Positions 11,001 to 20,090 of a DNA stretch of 64,000 nucleotides are shown one piece after another. The stretch spans positions 24,723 through 88,722 of the forward strand of contig CAMWUK010000003.1 in the NCBI GenBank assembly GCA_947177415.1. The letters run 5' to 3'. Both the position numbers and the translations under genes were made by a program. How positions within the stretch are numbered: the first letter of the stretch is position 1; each line of letters starts with the position of its first letter. The DNA comes from an uncultured Clostridiaceae bacterium (GTDB lineage: Bacteria; Bacillota; Clostridia; Lachnospirales; Lachnospiraceae). The notes beneath the pieces are model-generated. The model saw only the letters and a program-made list of their open reading frames with translations, was not told where the DNA came from and searched no databases.

Positions 11001-11318
11001 ATGAAGAAGATTTTAAAAATAAGTGGGTTGGCTATTGCCATGATCTTAGTAGTGTGTTTTGGATTTCAATATGTACAAACAAATGCAAGGGAGAATAAGC
11101 CTTGGACTCCAGAGTGTGTAGATAAAAAGCTTGAGCAGAAGATGGGACGTTCTTCTGACAATGATACTGTGGAACAATATGGTGATACTTGTATTGAATC
11201 AAAAGAATATCATATTAAAAACGAAGAAGAGAAAGAAAAGGTAAAAGAATATATGAAGGAAGCAGTGGAAAATGGAGGGGCATTTTCTGATAATGGAATT
11301 GTTGAGGAAATAGAATAA
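11001..11318 (+). CDS. Small secreted/membrane-anchored hypothetical protein
   Basis: MKKILKISGLAIAMILVVCFGFQYVQTNA signal-like N-terminus; RBS gagagg upstream. Confidence 0.65.
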   Translation: MKKILKISGLAIAMILVVCFGFQYVQTNARENKPWTPECVDKKLEQKMGRSSDNDTVEQYGDTCIESKEYHIKNEEEKEKVKEYMKEAVENGGAFSDNGIVEEIE

Positions 11319-11357
11319 TCCGTGGCAAGTTGCGAATAATTTTGGTAAAGTAAAAAC

Positions 11358-11402
11358 AAAAAAGTCTTTCATTAACCATGCATAAATATGAAAGACTTTT
11401 TT
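11358..11402. terminator. aaaaaagtctttcat...atgaaagactttttt
   Basis: Stem-loop with U tract. Confidence 0.8.
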
Positions 11403-11484
11403 GTATTGACATATTACCATTAACATGATATATTGAATATATTGCAGACAATTGCAAGTAATATATTATATGGAGGAACAACTC

Positions 11485-11685
11485 ATGAACAGAGGTACAG
11501 TTAAGTGGTTTAATAACCAAAAAGGATTCGGATTCATTTCTGATGCAGAAGGTAACGATGTTTTCGTTCACTACTCAGGACTTAATATGGAGGGATACAA
11601 ATCTCTTGAAGAAGGTCAGGAAGTAGAATACGAAGTAATTGAAGGTGCAAAAGGACCACAAGCTACGAACGTTACAAGACTTTAA
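11485..11685 (+). CDS. Cold-shock protein
   Basis: [34 protein letters not shown] ggaggaaca before 11485. Confidence 0.95.
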   Translation: MNRGTVKWFNNQKGFGFISDAEGNDVFVHYSGLNMEGYKSLEEGQEVEYEVIEGAKGPQATNVTRL

Positions 11686-11819
11686 TCAAATTTTTACTTT
11701 CATGTACCTTAATTTAATATATGGAAATAATGATTATATGTAAGGTGACTATGGTGTCATAATGTATTAACATGTAGAAGTATAGAGAATAAAGTACCAA
11801 AAGTTATAATTGATTAGAA

Positions 11820-11850
11820 ACAGGCTGTCATTTTTGGCAGCCTGCTTTTG
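11820..11850 (+). terminator. acaggctgtcatttttggcagcctgctttt
   Basis: Stem-loop with T tract after the cold-shock gene. Confidence 0.7.
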
Positions 11851-11865
11851 TAGTTACCGGTGTGT

Positions 11866-12132
11866 GTTATTGTTCATTGTAGAACTTGTTACTGTTCACT
11901 CACAAGCTTGACACTTGCTGTCAAGCTATGTGCCAAGAACATAGAACAGCCAAGAATCCAGCCTTTCGCCAAAGGCGAATTACAAATAGGCTGGATTCCG
12001 TTACTGTTTGCACCATAGGTGTGAACAGTAACTAGAACTTTGCACTTGTTGCAAAACCCGTAAAAATAAGTAGCAGTAGAGAAGAATCTTTGGTATAATA
12101 AGGATAGTGTCAAAGTATGGGAGAACAGTAAC
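11866..12132. mobile_element. Older degenerate MITE-like copy interrupted by element B
   Basis: gttattgttcattgtagaactt | B | tagaactttgcacttgttgcaaaa..cgtaaaaataagtagcagtagagaagaatc collinear with element C left half; ends gagaacagtaac. Confidence 0.6.
11888..12032. mobile_element. MITE-like element B, 145 bp
   Basis: Perfect 8-bp repeats tagaactt at 11880-11887 and 12033-12040; ends GTTACTGTTC/GAACAGTAAC. Confidence 0.88.
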
Positions 12133-12172
12133 AGAATAGAGTGAGCTGCAAAAGATATCAGGGGGTGTTGGT

Positions 12173-14590
12173 GTGAAGATAAGTTTGAAGAAACAGTTTG
12201 TAGAAATGATAGAGTATATAGAATTTCCTGTAGTAATTTATGTCTATGAAACTGGGAAAGTGACAGCAATGAATAAATTTGCCCAGACAGCTTTAAATGA
12301 AGGTGCTTGTCAAAATGTAAATTTATTATGGGCAGATCAAAAGAAATTAAAACTTTCAAATGACATTCTTGAGGGAAAAAGCCGTTATTATTTCGGAAAA
12401 GAGATTCTGATAGGAAATGAGATAAAAAATATTGATATGGAACTATGTGTAATAGCATGTGGAGGAGAACATATTGTGGTTATGTTTTTTGACCAAAGCT
12501 ATAAACAGCCTTTTCGTATGGATATGGACAAGCTGTATCCTAGGTTGATATGGAAAGATATTGATGGATCTTATACTGTAGTGAGTGGGAATGCAAAAAG
12601 TGATATAGAAGAATATCTGGCACTAAAATCCCGGATTGATGAAGTTAGTCCGCAAGTGAAAGAACTGTTTGAAGAATATAACCGGATAGAAATGGAAGTG
12701 AAAGTTCGTCAAGAGCCATTGTTTTGTCACATGGAGCAGATTAATTTTGAACAAGAAAATCCATATTATGTAAGAATGAACAGAATCCCTATTTATGATA
12801 AAAAGATAGGATATCAAGGGATGCTTTTGATGTATATGCCTGTATTGTCAAAGGATGATTATGAGAGATTGTTTAATCATTCCCTTTGTGAGAGTGCCGC
12901 TATGAGAGATTGTCTGATGAATGAAGATATTATTATGATAGGTTTGGCTTATGAAGAGAGGTTGCCAATTATTTATGCCACACCCAATATTCAAAGTTTG
13001 GGATATTCTGTGGAAGCAATCATGGGACAACAGCTAACTTGGAGCGATTTGATACATGAGGAAGATGTAGAAAGAGTTATAGAGGAACTTTGGAAGGGCA
13101 TTCGCTATAAGGAAAAGAATATTCAGCAGAAGTTTCGCATGAAGACCCGGGATGAAAATGAAGTTTGGGTAGATAGTACAACTATTGGAAAAGATTTTTA
13201 TACTGGCGGACATATAAGAATTATTCTTAAAATGACTCAATCTACAGCATCAGAACCTGCCAGAAAGGTATTGATGAAAAAAGAAACATATCTGGATTTC
13301 TTAACGGGACTTCCAAATCGCATGAAATATGAGGAGGATGCTCAGAAACAGATAGAGGTAGCATTGACAAACCGTAAAAAAGGTTTTGTGATTATGTTGG
13401 ATTTGGATGATTTTCGGCATATTAATGAGGCTTTTGGAACGGAATATGGAGATATTTTATTAAAACAAGTGGCAAAAGCATTGAATGATATTCCAGAGAT
13501 TGAAAATTATTGTTATCGTGTGGATGGGGATGAATTTTTATTATTTGTTAAAGGGGAATATGCAAAACAGACAGAAGAGATTATCCAACAATGTTTAAAG
13601 CTTTTCCATACCAGTTGGACATTGGAAGACAAGGAATGTTTTTGTTCGGTAAGTATTGGTATCACCGAATATCCTAAGGATAGTGCCAGCCCAAGAGAAT
13701 TGTTAAAATATGCAGATGCTGCAGTTTATGAGGCGAAGAAAAAGGGAAAGAACCGTATCCAGCATTACAAAAAAGCAGTTTTAAATTCTTCTATTGAGAG
13801 AGTAAATTATGAAAAGCATTTGCGTAAAGCAATTACAAAGGGATGTGTAGAATTTGAGATGTTCTTTCAGCCAATTGTGAGAACAACCACAAAAGAAGTG
13901 ATTTCAGCAGAAGCGTTGGTGCGATGGTATAGTCCTGAATTAGGATTTATTACACCGATTAACTTTATTTCTTTATCTGAATATTTGGGATTGATTGTGC
14001 CTTTGGGAGAATATGTGTTAAAAGAAACATTTTCTGCTTGCAAACGCTGGAATGATGCATATAATAAAGAATTTAAGGTTGCTGTGAATTTGTCTGTAGT
14101 ACAGCTTGTACAGCCCAACATTGTAGACAGGATTATGGAAATCGCAAGAGTAACAGGAGTAAATACAGACAATATTATTTTGGAGGTAACAGAGAGTCTT
14201 GCAGTAGAAGATATGAATTTAATGAAATCTGTGCTTAGCCAGCTTAGAGAAATTGGCTTTAGTATTGCATTAGATGACTTTGGTACAGGATATTCTTCAC
14301 TGAACCATATTATGGAAATGCCACTAAATTATGTAAAGATTGATAAAAGCTTTGTGTCAGGATATGGAACAGAAAATTTTAATCCAAGTTTATTAAGTGC
14401 GATTACGGAACTGGCACATAGTGTAAACATGGAAGTGGTTGTAGAGGGGGTAGAAACCAAACAGCAGATGGAATTTCTTATGTTTTTAAATACAGATAAA
14501 CTACAAGGATATCTGTATGGGAAACCAATGCCAAGGGAAGAATTTGAACAACAATTCTTTGAAGCCATTCATAATAATACATTGGAGTAA
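12173..14590 (+). CDS. GGDEF-EAL protein with PAS-like region
   Basis: FLTGLPNRMKYEED, VDGDEFLLF, SIGITEYPKD, EALVRW, ALDDFGTGYSSLNHI, VVVEGVET. Confidence 0.93.
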   Translation: MKISLKKQFVEMIEYIEFPVVIYVYETGKVTAMNKFAQTALNEGACQNVNLLWADQKKLKLSNDILEGKSRYYFGKEILIGNEIKNIDMELCVIACGGEHIVVMFFDQSYKQPFRMDMDKLYPRLIWKDIDGSYTVVSGNAKSDIEEYLALKSRIDEVSPQVKELFEEYNRIEMEVKVRQEPLFCHMEQINFEQENPYYVRMNRIPIYDKKIGYQGMLLMYMPVLSKDDYERLFNHSLCESAAMRDCLMNEDIIMIGLAYEERLPIIYATPNIQSLGYSVEAIMGQQLTWSDLIHEEDVERVIEELWKGIRYKEKNIQQKFRMKTRDENEVWVDSTTIGKDFYTGGHIRIILKMTQSTASEPARKVLMKKETYLDFLTGLPNRMKYEEDAQKQIEVALTNRKKGFVIMLDLDDFRHINEAFGTEYGDILLKQVAKALNDIPEIENYCYRVDGDEFLLFVKGEYAKQTEEIIQQCLKLFHTSWTLEDKECFCSVSIGITEYPKDSASPRELLKYADAAVYEAKKKGKNRIQHYKKAVLNSSIERVNYEKHLRKAITKGCVEFEMFFQPIVRTTTKEVISAEALVRWYSPELGFITPINFISLSEYLGLIVPLGEYVLKETFSACKRWNDAYNKEFKVAVNLSVVQLVQPNIVDRIMEIARVTGVNTDNIILEVTESLAVEDMNLMKSVLSQLREIGFSIALDDFGTGYSSLNHIMEMPLNYVKIDKSFVSGYGTENFNPSLLSAITELAHSVNMEVVVEGVETKQQMEFLMFLNTDKLQGYLYGKPMPREEFEQQFFEAIHNNTLE

Positions 14591-14621
14591 TTGTACATAG
14601 TAAATAGTTGTAACATTTGCT

Positions 14622-14649
14622 GTAACTGTTCATGGTTCTGAACAGTTAC
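14622..14649. mobile_element. Solo 28-bp palindromic element E (GTAACTGTTCATGGTTCTGAACAGTTAC)
   Basis: Flanks catttgct / catttgcc (7/8 match). Confidence 0.7.
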
Positions 14650-14695
14650 CATTTGCCTATATATAGAATAGATATTTTGGTGAGAAGGAGGAAAG

Positions 14696-15757
14696 ATGAT
14701 GGGGATAGAGACTGCATTTCGGGCAGAGGGTATCAAAGCCCTGGTTGTAGATGATAATGAAGTGAATACTATGGTTGTAGCCAGCATGTTAGAGCAATTT
14801 TCTATATCGGTTACGGAAGTTTATTCTGGAAAATCAGCAATCGAAAAGGAACGTTTGGAAGAGTTTGATATAATTTTTATGGATTATTTGATGCCTGAGA
14901 TGAATGGAATTGAAGCCACCGAAGAAATCCGCAAATTGGGAAAAGCAAAACGTCCAATTATTGTAGCACTTACAGCCAATGAGACCAATGAACTAAAAGG
15001 CCGTTTTAAACAGGCAGGTGTAGATGATGTTATGGTAAAACCGCTGGAATTAGAGGCGGTTTGCCATATTTTGCAAAAGTGGTTTCCTGATAAAACAGTA
15101 GAGTCTTTTTCATTTTCTATGGAGGAACAGGATTCTGGAAAGAAAGCATTATTGGAAGCTTTTTCAAAAATTGAAGAATTAGATGTGGAGAAGGGACTTA
15201 GTCATTTGGCAAATTCTGCAAATAACTATATCAAAGTAATCAAAGCTGCAGTAGATAATATTCATTCAGAACGAAACAGGCTCAGCATGTATCAGGATTC
15301 ACAAGTACAGGTGACTTCTATGAAAAATTGTTTTCACAGTTTAAAAGGGGTATTTTTAAATTTAGGCGTAAGCCGTTTGTCTAATCAATCTCAGTTATTT
15401 GAACTTGCTTGTGGAAATCAAGAAGAAGAATATATTAGAAAAAGTCTAGAGGGTTATTTACAGGATTTAGAGGATTTTACCATACAATTAGAAGAAGCTT
15501 TGTTAGAATATGATGCAACGTATACCAAAAGCAGGAGCGAGAGATATATTCCCATGGATGAGGCAGAGTTTGCAGAATGTGTAGAAGAATTAAAATATTA
15601 CCTTTCCAGATATGAATTTAATTATCTTCCGGAATTAACCGAAAAACTAGTGTATGCAACAAAAGGAGAAGAACGGGACAAAATGAATCAGATTGCAAAG
15701 CAGGTACAATGTTTTCAATATGAAGAAGCATTAAAAATTTTGCAACAAATGGAATAA
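14696..15757 (+). CDS. Orphan response regulator with REC and C-terminal Hpt-like domain
   Basis: ALVVDDNEVN..FMDYLMPEMNG..VALTAN..KPLE; FHSLKGVFLNLG is an Hpt-type His motif. Confidence 0.85.
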   Translation: MMGIETAFRAEGIKALVVDDNEVNTMVVASMLEQFSISVTEVYSGKSAIEKERLEEFDIIFMDYLMPEMNGIEATEEIRKLGKAKRPIIVALTANETNELKGRFKQAGVDDVMVKPLELEAVCHILQKWFPDKTVESFSFSMEEQDSGKKALLEAFSKIEELDVEKGLSHLANSANNYIKVIKAAVDNIHSERNRLSMYQDSQVQVTSMKNCFHSLKGVFLNLGVSRLSNQSQLFELACGNQEEEYIRKSLEGYLQDLEDFTIQLEEALLEYDATYTKSRSERYIPMDEAEFAECVEELKYYLSRYEFNYLPELTEKLVYATKGEERDKMNQIAKQVQCFQYEEALKILQQME

Positions 15758-15762
15758 AAAAG

Positions 15763-15788
15763 AAAAGACCTTCAGAGGTCTTTTTTTG
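15763..15788 (+). terminator. aaaagaccttcagaggtctttttt
   Basis: Stem-loop with T tract. Confidence 0.85.
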
Positions 15789-16023
15789 AAAGAGGAGTGC
15801 CTGACAAGTTGGGGAGTAACTTGCCAGGCGTGTTATAAAAAATCGAATCGGCTAACTATTATCACAAAATAATATCTATTAGTCAAACTTGTTTGCTTTT
15901 CTTATTAACTTAAGTATACTAGTTAGATATGATGAGATTATGGATACTTTGTAAACAATTTGTTAAGAAATTAAAAATGATATAGTCATGACTGTGTTTC
16001 TACCTGAATAGATACTAGAAAAC

Positions 16024-16159
16024 ATAACTGTTCAGAACCATGAACAGTTACGTTCTAAGCCCATGAAAATTCGCCTTCGGCGAAGGGCTTAGAACAATCA
16101 AAATTTACATTTTGCTACTTAAACACGCAGTAAATGCGTGTTTCTACCTGAGTAGATAC
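16024..16159. mobile_element. MITE-like element F, 136 bp
   Basis: Starts ATAACTGTTCAGAACC, ends CTACCTGAGTAGATAC; perfect 8-bp repeats tagaaaac at 16016-16023 and 16160-16167. Confidence 0.75.
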
Positions 16160-16189
16160 TAGAAAACATACAAATTGAAGGGAGAAAAT

Positions 16190-17224
16190 ATGATAACCAT
16201 TAGTTTATGCATGATTGTTAAAAATGAAGAGCAGGTTCTGGCAAGATGTCTGGATAGTATAAAGGATCTTATGGATGAAATCATCATTGTGGATACCGGT
16301 TCCACAGACCGGACAAAAGAGATTGCCAAAACATATACAGATAAAGTATACGATTTTGAGTGGAGGGATGATTTTTCAAAAGCAAGAAATTATTCTTTTT
16401 CAAAAGCTAATATGGAATATATTTATGTGGCAGATGCAGATGAGGTGTTAGACAAAGAAAATAGAGAGCGTTTTAGTCAGTTAAAAAAGGTGTTATTACC
16501 AGAAATTGATATTGTTCAGATGTATTATTGCAACCAGCTGCAATATAATACCACTTATAATTTTGACAAAGAATATCGCCCAAAACTGTATAAAAGAATT
16601 CGTGAATTTCGATGGCAGGATCCGATACATGAGAGTGTACGTTTAGAACCGATAGTATTTGATAGTGATATTGCTATACTTCATTTACCAGAAAAAAATC
16701 ATGGACCAAGAGACTTTTCTGTTTTTCAGAAAATATGGAAAAGGGGAGAAGTATTTAACAAAAAAATGCTGCAAATGTACGCAAGGGAATTATTTATTGC
16801 AGGAGAAGATAAAGATTTTGTAAAGGCAAGAGGAGTATTTCAGGAAATATTTCAGGAAGAAAACAGGGATTTAGAAGAAATTAAGGTGGCTTCTTTGGTA
16901 TTGGCAAGAGGCTATCATTTAGAGAATCAAATCTCTAATTTTTTTAAATATATTATGAAGGATATGGTAACAGAACCATCTTCTGAGGGCTGTTTTGAAT
17001 TAGGACTCTATTATATGGAACAAAAGGATTATGAAGAGGCTTGCAATTGGTTTATCAACGCAATGGAAGGAAGTGAGGCAAGCCTGAATATTCTTTATCA
17101 AAAAGAATTGCCTCTTGCCCAGCTTATGGATTGTTATGAAATACTGGAAAAGGATGCCATAGAAACTGACAATCATGAATTGGCAGAACAATATAAAAAT
17201 GCCAGAGAAAATTTATTGAAATAA
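16190..17224 (+). CDS. Family 2 glycosyltransferase with TPR-like C-terminus
   Basis: ITISLCMIVKNEEQVLARCLDSIKDLMDEIIIVDTGSTDRT; start corrected, RBS gaaggga. Confidence 0.92.
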   Translation: MITISLCMIVKNEEQVLARCLDSIKDLMDEIIIVDTGSTDRTKEIAKTYTDKVYDFEWRDDFSKARNYSFSKANMEYIYVADADEVLDKENRERFSQLKKVLLPEIDIVQMYYCNQLQYNTTYNFDKEYRPKLYKRIREFRWQDPIHESVRLEPIVFDSDIAILHLPEKNHGPRDFSVFQKIWKRGEVFNKKMLQMYARELFIAGEDKDFVKARGVFQEIFQEENRDLEEIKVASLVLARGYHLENQISNFFKYIMKDMVTEPSSEGCFELGLYYMEQKDYEEACNWFINAMEGSEASLNILYQKELPLAQLMDCYEILEKDAIETDNHELAEQYKNARENLLK

Positions 17225-17229
17225 TGGAA

Positions 17230-17346
17230 GTAACTGTTCATGGCAGTTACTATACTCGCGAACGAAATTGATTGCTATTTCCAATTGTTCGCCACGGTAT
17301 ATGCAGTTACACTAAACATTTGCCTATGGCAAATATTAAGTGTAAC
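17230..17346. repeat. Composite palindromic region I (GTAACTGTTCATGGCAGTTAC... and GTTACACTAAACATTTGC...GCAAATATTAAGTGTAAC)
   Basis: Several inverted repeats; no clear target duplication. Confidence 0.5.
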
Positions 17347-17369
17347 TAGTATAATCGAAATGATATAAA

Positions 17370-17718
17370 TGAGCAGCACTATAAGCCGAGTTCTGTATTC
17401 GATGATCATCTATCTGGTTCTGGTGTTGCCACCAGACTCAAGCGGCCTACCCGAAAGCGTGACGGGCAGCCACATAGCTTTCTGTTCGGTCTTGCTTCGG
17501 ATGGGGTTTACATCTGCCACCTTTGTTACCAAAGGTGCGGTAAGCTCTTACCTCACCTTTCCACCCTGGCACTGCATAAACAGTGTGGTATATTTCTGTT
17601 GCACTAGCCTTGGAGTCGCCTCCACCGGACGTTATCCGGCATCCTGCCCTATGAAGCTCGGACTTTCCTCACCTAAAGCCTTTCGGCATTTATAGGTGCG
17701 ATCATCTGTGCTACTCAT
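17370..17718 (-). ncRNA. rnpB: RNase P RNA
   Basis: Minus strand begins ATGAGTAGCACAGATGATCGC and ends ACAGAACTCGGCTTATAGTGCTGCTCAT; terminal pairing and conserved P-RNA core. Confidence 0.93.
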
Positions 17719-17840
17719 AAAATATTTCTACCTGAATAGTTACAAATATTTTTAATTTTATCATAAATTTCTGAAGTTGTAAAGAAGTAGACAAACACGA
17801 ATATTTTTTTTATAATTGAGGTTATATAGGGCACAGATAG

Positions 17841-17984
17841 GTTACTGTTCACAGGTAGTACTTTGCACTTGCTGCAAAGTACGTAAGAACAAGTAGTGGT
17901 AGAGAAGAATCCAGCCTTTCGCCAAAGGCGAATTATAATAGGCTGGATTCCGTTACTGTTAGCACCGTAGGTGTGAACAGTAAC
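17841..17984. mobile_element. MITE-like element C, 144 bp
   Basis: Perfect 8-bp repeats acagatag at 17833-17840 and 17985-17992; ends GTTACTGTTC/GAACAGTAAC. Confidence 0.9.
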
Positions 17985-18238
17985 ACAGATAGAAAACCTA
18001 TAATAAGTATTGGTAAAGTCTGCCTTGCAAAAGTCTACAGAAAATAATATAATAAAACGAGATTATTCATGAGGAAAAGATGAATAAGTGGAGTTTGCAA
18101 ACCAACAACATGAAAAATGTTTTGTAGATATGATGATAGGAGTGTTTCATAATATGGAATGTGGATGATTGAGATGAAATGTATTGACTGGATGATAACA
18201 GGAATATTGTTCCGACAAAAGAGAAAGGATAAGTTGGT

Positions 18239-18853
18239 ATGATAGGTTTTTATAATTTTTCGGTTGTATTGACATATATTGGACTTGCTTCTGCGGTTCT
18301 GGGGATGACTCAGGCGTGTGATGGGAACTATAAGATTGCCATTATTTGTTTAATGTTTTGTGGACTTTGTGACATGTTTGATGGAAGAATTGCAAGGGCT
18401 ATGAAACGGTCGGAAGATGCACAGAAGTTTGGAATACAGATAGATTCTCTTTGTGACTTGGTTTGTTTTGGTGTATTTCCAGCTATACTTGGCTATGCAT
18501 TTGGGGCAAGAGGGCTTTTTGGAAATGTTTGTCTGGTGGTGTATGTACTTGGAGCAGTGATCCGTCTTGGCTACTTTAATGTAATGGAAGAAAAAAGGCA
18601 AAAAGAAACAAACGAATGCAGGAAAGAATATCAGGGATTACCAGTTACATCTGCAGCAGTAATATTTCCATTAGTATTTTTGTTAAAAGATACAGATAAG
18701 GTATCTTTTAGCAACTTGTGGGAAATTGCTATGTTGTTTGTGGCATTTTTATTTATACTGGATTTTAAAGTGAAAAAACCGGATAAGATTGCTGTATATG
18801 TATTCCTAATACTGGCAATTATCGTTGCAGGCAGAATCTTTTTTACCTTATAG
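18239..18853 (+). CDS. pssA: CDP-diacylglycerol--serine O-phosphatidyltransferase
   Basis: CDP-alcohol phosphotransferase motif CDMFDGRIARAMKRSEDAQKFGIQIDSLCDLV. Confidence 0.93.
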   Translation: MIGFYNFSVVLTYIGLASAVLGMTQACDGNYKIAIICLMFCGLCDMFDGRIARAMKRSEDAQKFGIQIDSLCDLVCFGVFPAILGYAFGARGLFGNVCLVVYVLGAVIRLGYFNVMEEKRQKETNECRKEYQGLPVTSAAVIFPLVFLLKDTDKVSFSNLWEIAMLFVAFLFILDFKVKKPDKIAVYVFLILAIIVAGRIFFTL

Positions 18854-18878
18854 AAAAGTACATTCTAATAAAACAATC

Positions 18879-19068
18879 ATGCCTCGCAAGCGAGGCATCA
18901 CCATGAATGAAAGTTGATTGCTACGTGCTACGCACTCCCGCAATCACCAACTGTATTCGTATTTCGGGCTGCCGCCCTTCATACTCATACAGTTTAGCCA
19001 GCCAAATGTCTACATTTCTTTGCAAGCAAGCTTGCACGAAATATAGCCGTTTGTCAGGACTTTCATAG
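18879..19068. repeat. Intergenic repeat module H
   Basis: Near-identical inverted copy inside element G (about 46694-46857): ..actgtattcgtatttcgggctgccgccc..tagccgtttgtcaggactttcatag. Confidence 0.85.
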
Positions 19069-19091
19069 TAAGATAAATATGAATAGGCACA

Positions 19092-19136
19092 TAAGGGGAA
19101 GTGACTGGTGGGTTTGCATGGTTACTTCCCCTTTTC
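19092..19136 (+). terminator. aaggggaagtgac...gttacttcccctttt
   Basis: Stem-loop with T tract. Confidence 0.7.
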
Positions 19137-19205
19137 CACTTCTTATATAAAATATAAAAGTGGAAAAGGTTCTGCGGTAAAATAGTTATGAGAGGAGATT
19201 GAGTT

Positions 19206-20090
19206 ATGAAATATAAAGATAGAAGCGGAAATGTAGTGAATCAGGAAACAAAACAGGATAGCATATTAAAGACGCTATACACAAAAAGATGGGGAAGAAT
19301 GCTTTTAAAGCCTTTTCTGGCACCAGGAGTTTCCCGATTTGCAGGGGCAATTCTTGACAGCCGTATTACAACACCATTTATTATGCCATTTGTAAAGGCA
19401 AATCAAATTGATTTATCAGAGTATAAACCAAAGTTTTATAGTTCCTATAATGAATTTTTCTCAAGAGAGATAAAGCCAGAAGTAAGACCAATTGATGCAG
19501 ATGTTAGAACTCTTATAACACCAGCAGATGGAAAATTGTCAGTCTATCCTATTACGGAGGGTTTGCAGGTTACAATAAAGGATACACCATATACGATAGC
19601 AGAGTTATTAAAGAATAGAAAAGTTGCCAGACAATATAAGGAAGGATATTTGGTCGTGGTACGTCTTACAGTGGATAATTATCACAGATATTGTTATGTG
19701 GCAGACGGACTAAAAGGAAAGACACATTTTATTAAAGGGGTACTTCATACTGTAAATCCTGTTGCCAATGATTATATTCCAATTTACAAGGAAAATTGCA
19801 GGGAATATTGCCGTATACGGACGGAGCAATTTGGAGAAATCATCCAAATGGAAGTTGGGGCTATGATGGTAGGAAGAATTTGTAATTACCATAGTGTGAA
19901 GAAAGTAACAAAGGGAGAAGAAAAAGGAAAGTTTGAATTTGGCGGTTCTACAGTAATACTGATTTTACCTAAAGATAGTGTAGAGATTGATGAAGACTTA
20001 CTGGAAAATACAAAAGAAGGATTTGAAACTTTAGTGAAAATGGGAGAACGTATTGGGATAAGAAAGGAAAAGAACTATGATGAAAAGTAA
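19206..20090 (+). CDS. psd: Phosphatidylserine decarboxylase
   Basis: NEFFSREIKPEVRPI; FEFGGSTVILILPKDSV (GST processing motif). Confidence 0.95.
   Translation: MKYKDRSGNVVNQETKQDSILKTLYTKRWGRMLLKPFLAPGVSRFAGAILDSRITTPFIMPFVKANQIDLSEYKPKFYSSYNEFFSREIKPEVRPIDADVRTLITPADGKLSVYPITEGLQVTIKDTPYTIAELLKNRKVARQYKEGYLVVVRLTVDNYHRYCYVADGLKGKTHFIKGVLHTVNPVANDYIPIYKENCREYCRIRTEQFGEIIQMEVGAMMVGRICNYHSVKKVTKGEEKGKFEFGGSTVILILPKDSVEIDEDLLENTKEGFETLVKMGERIGIRKEKNYDEK

Noticed and set aside
12133-12172. c-di-GMP riboswitch before the GGDEF-EAL gene
   Set aside because: No GEMM-type core found by eye; leader consists of repeat remnants.
11889-12458. 189-aa minus-strand ORF
   Set aside because: Runs through element B and antisense to GGDEF-EAL gene; low-complexity translation.
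17230-17250. GTAACTGTTCATGGCAGTTAC as a solo transposed unit
   Set aside because: No 8-bp direct repeat at its borders or at the larger 17230-17310 unit; kept only as a repeat.
17369-17695. 108-aa plus-strand ORF
   Set aside because: Lies entirely antisense to RNase P RNA; spurious.
10612-18000. Repeated hairpins as CRISPR-like or tRNA clusters
   Set aside because: Repeats are dispersed, inverted, lack regular spacers and carry 8-bp TSDs; no cas genes and no tRNA cloverleaf seen.
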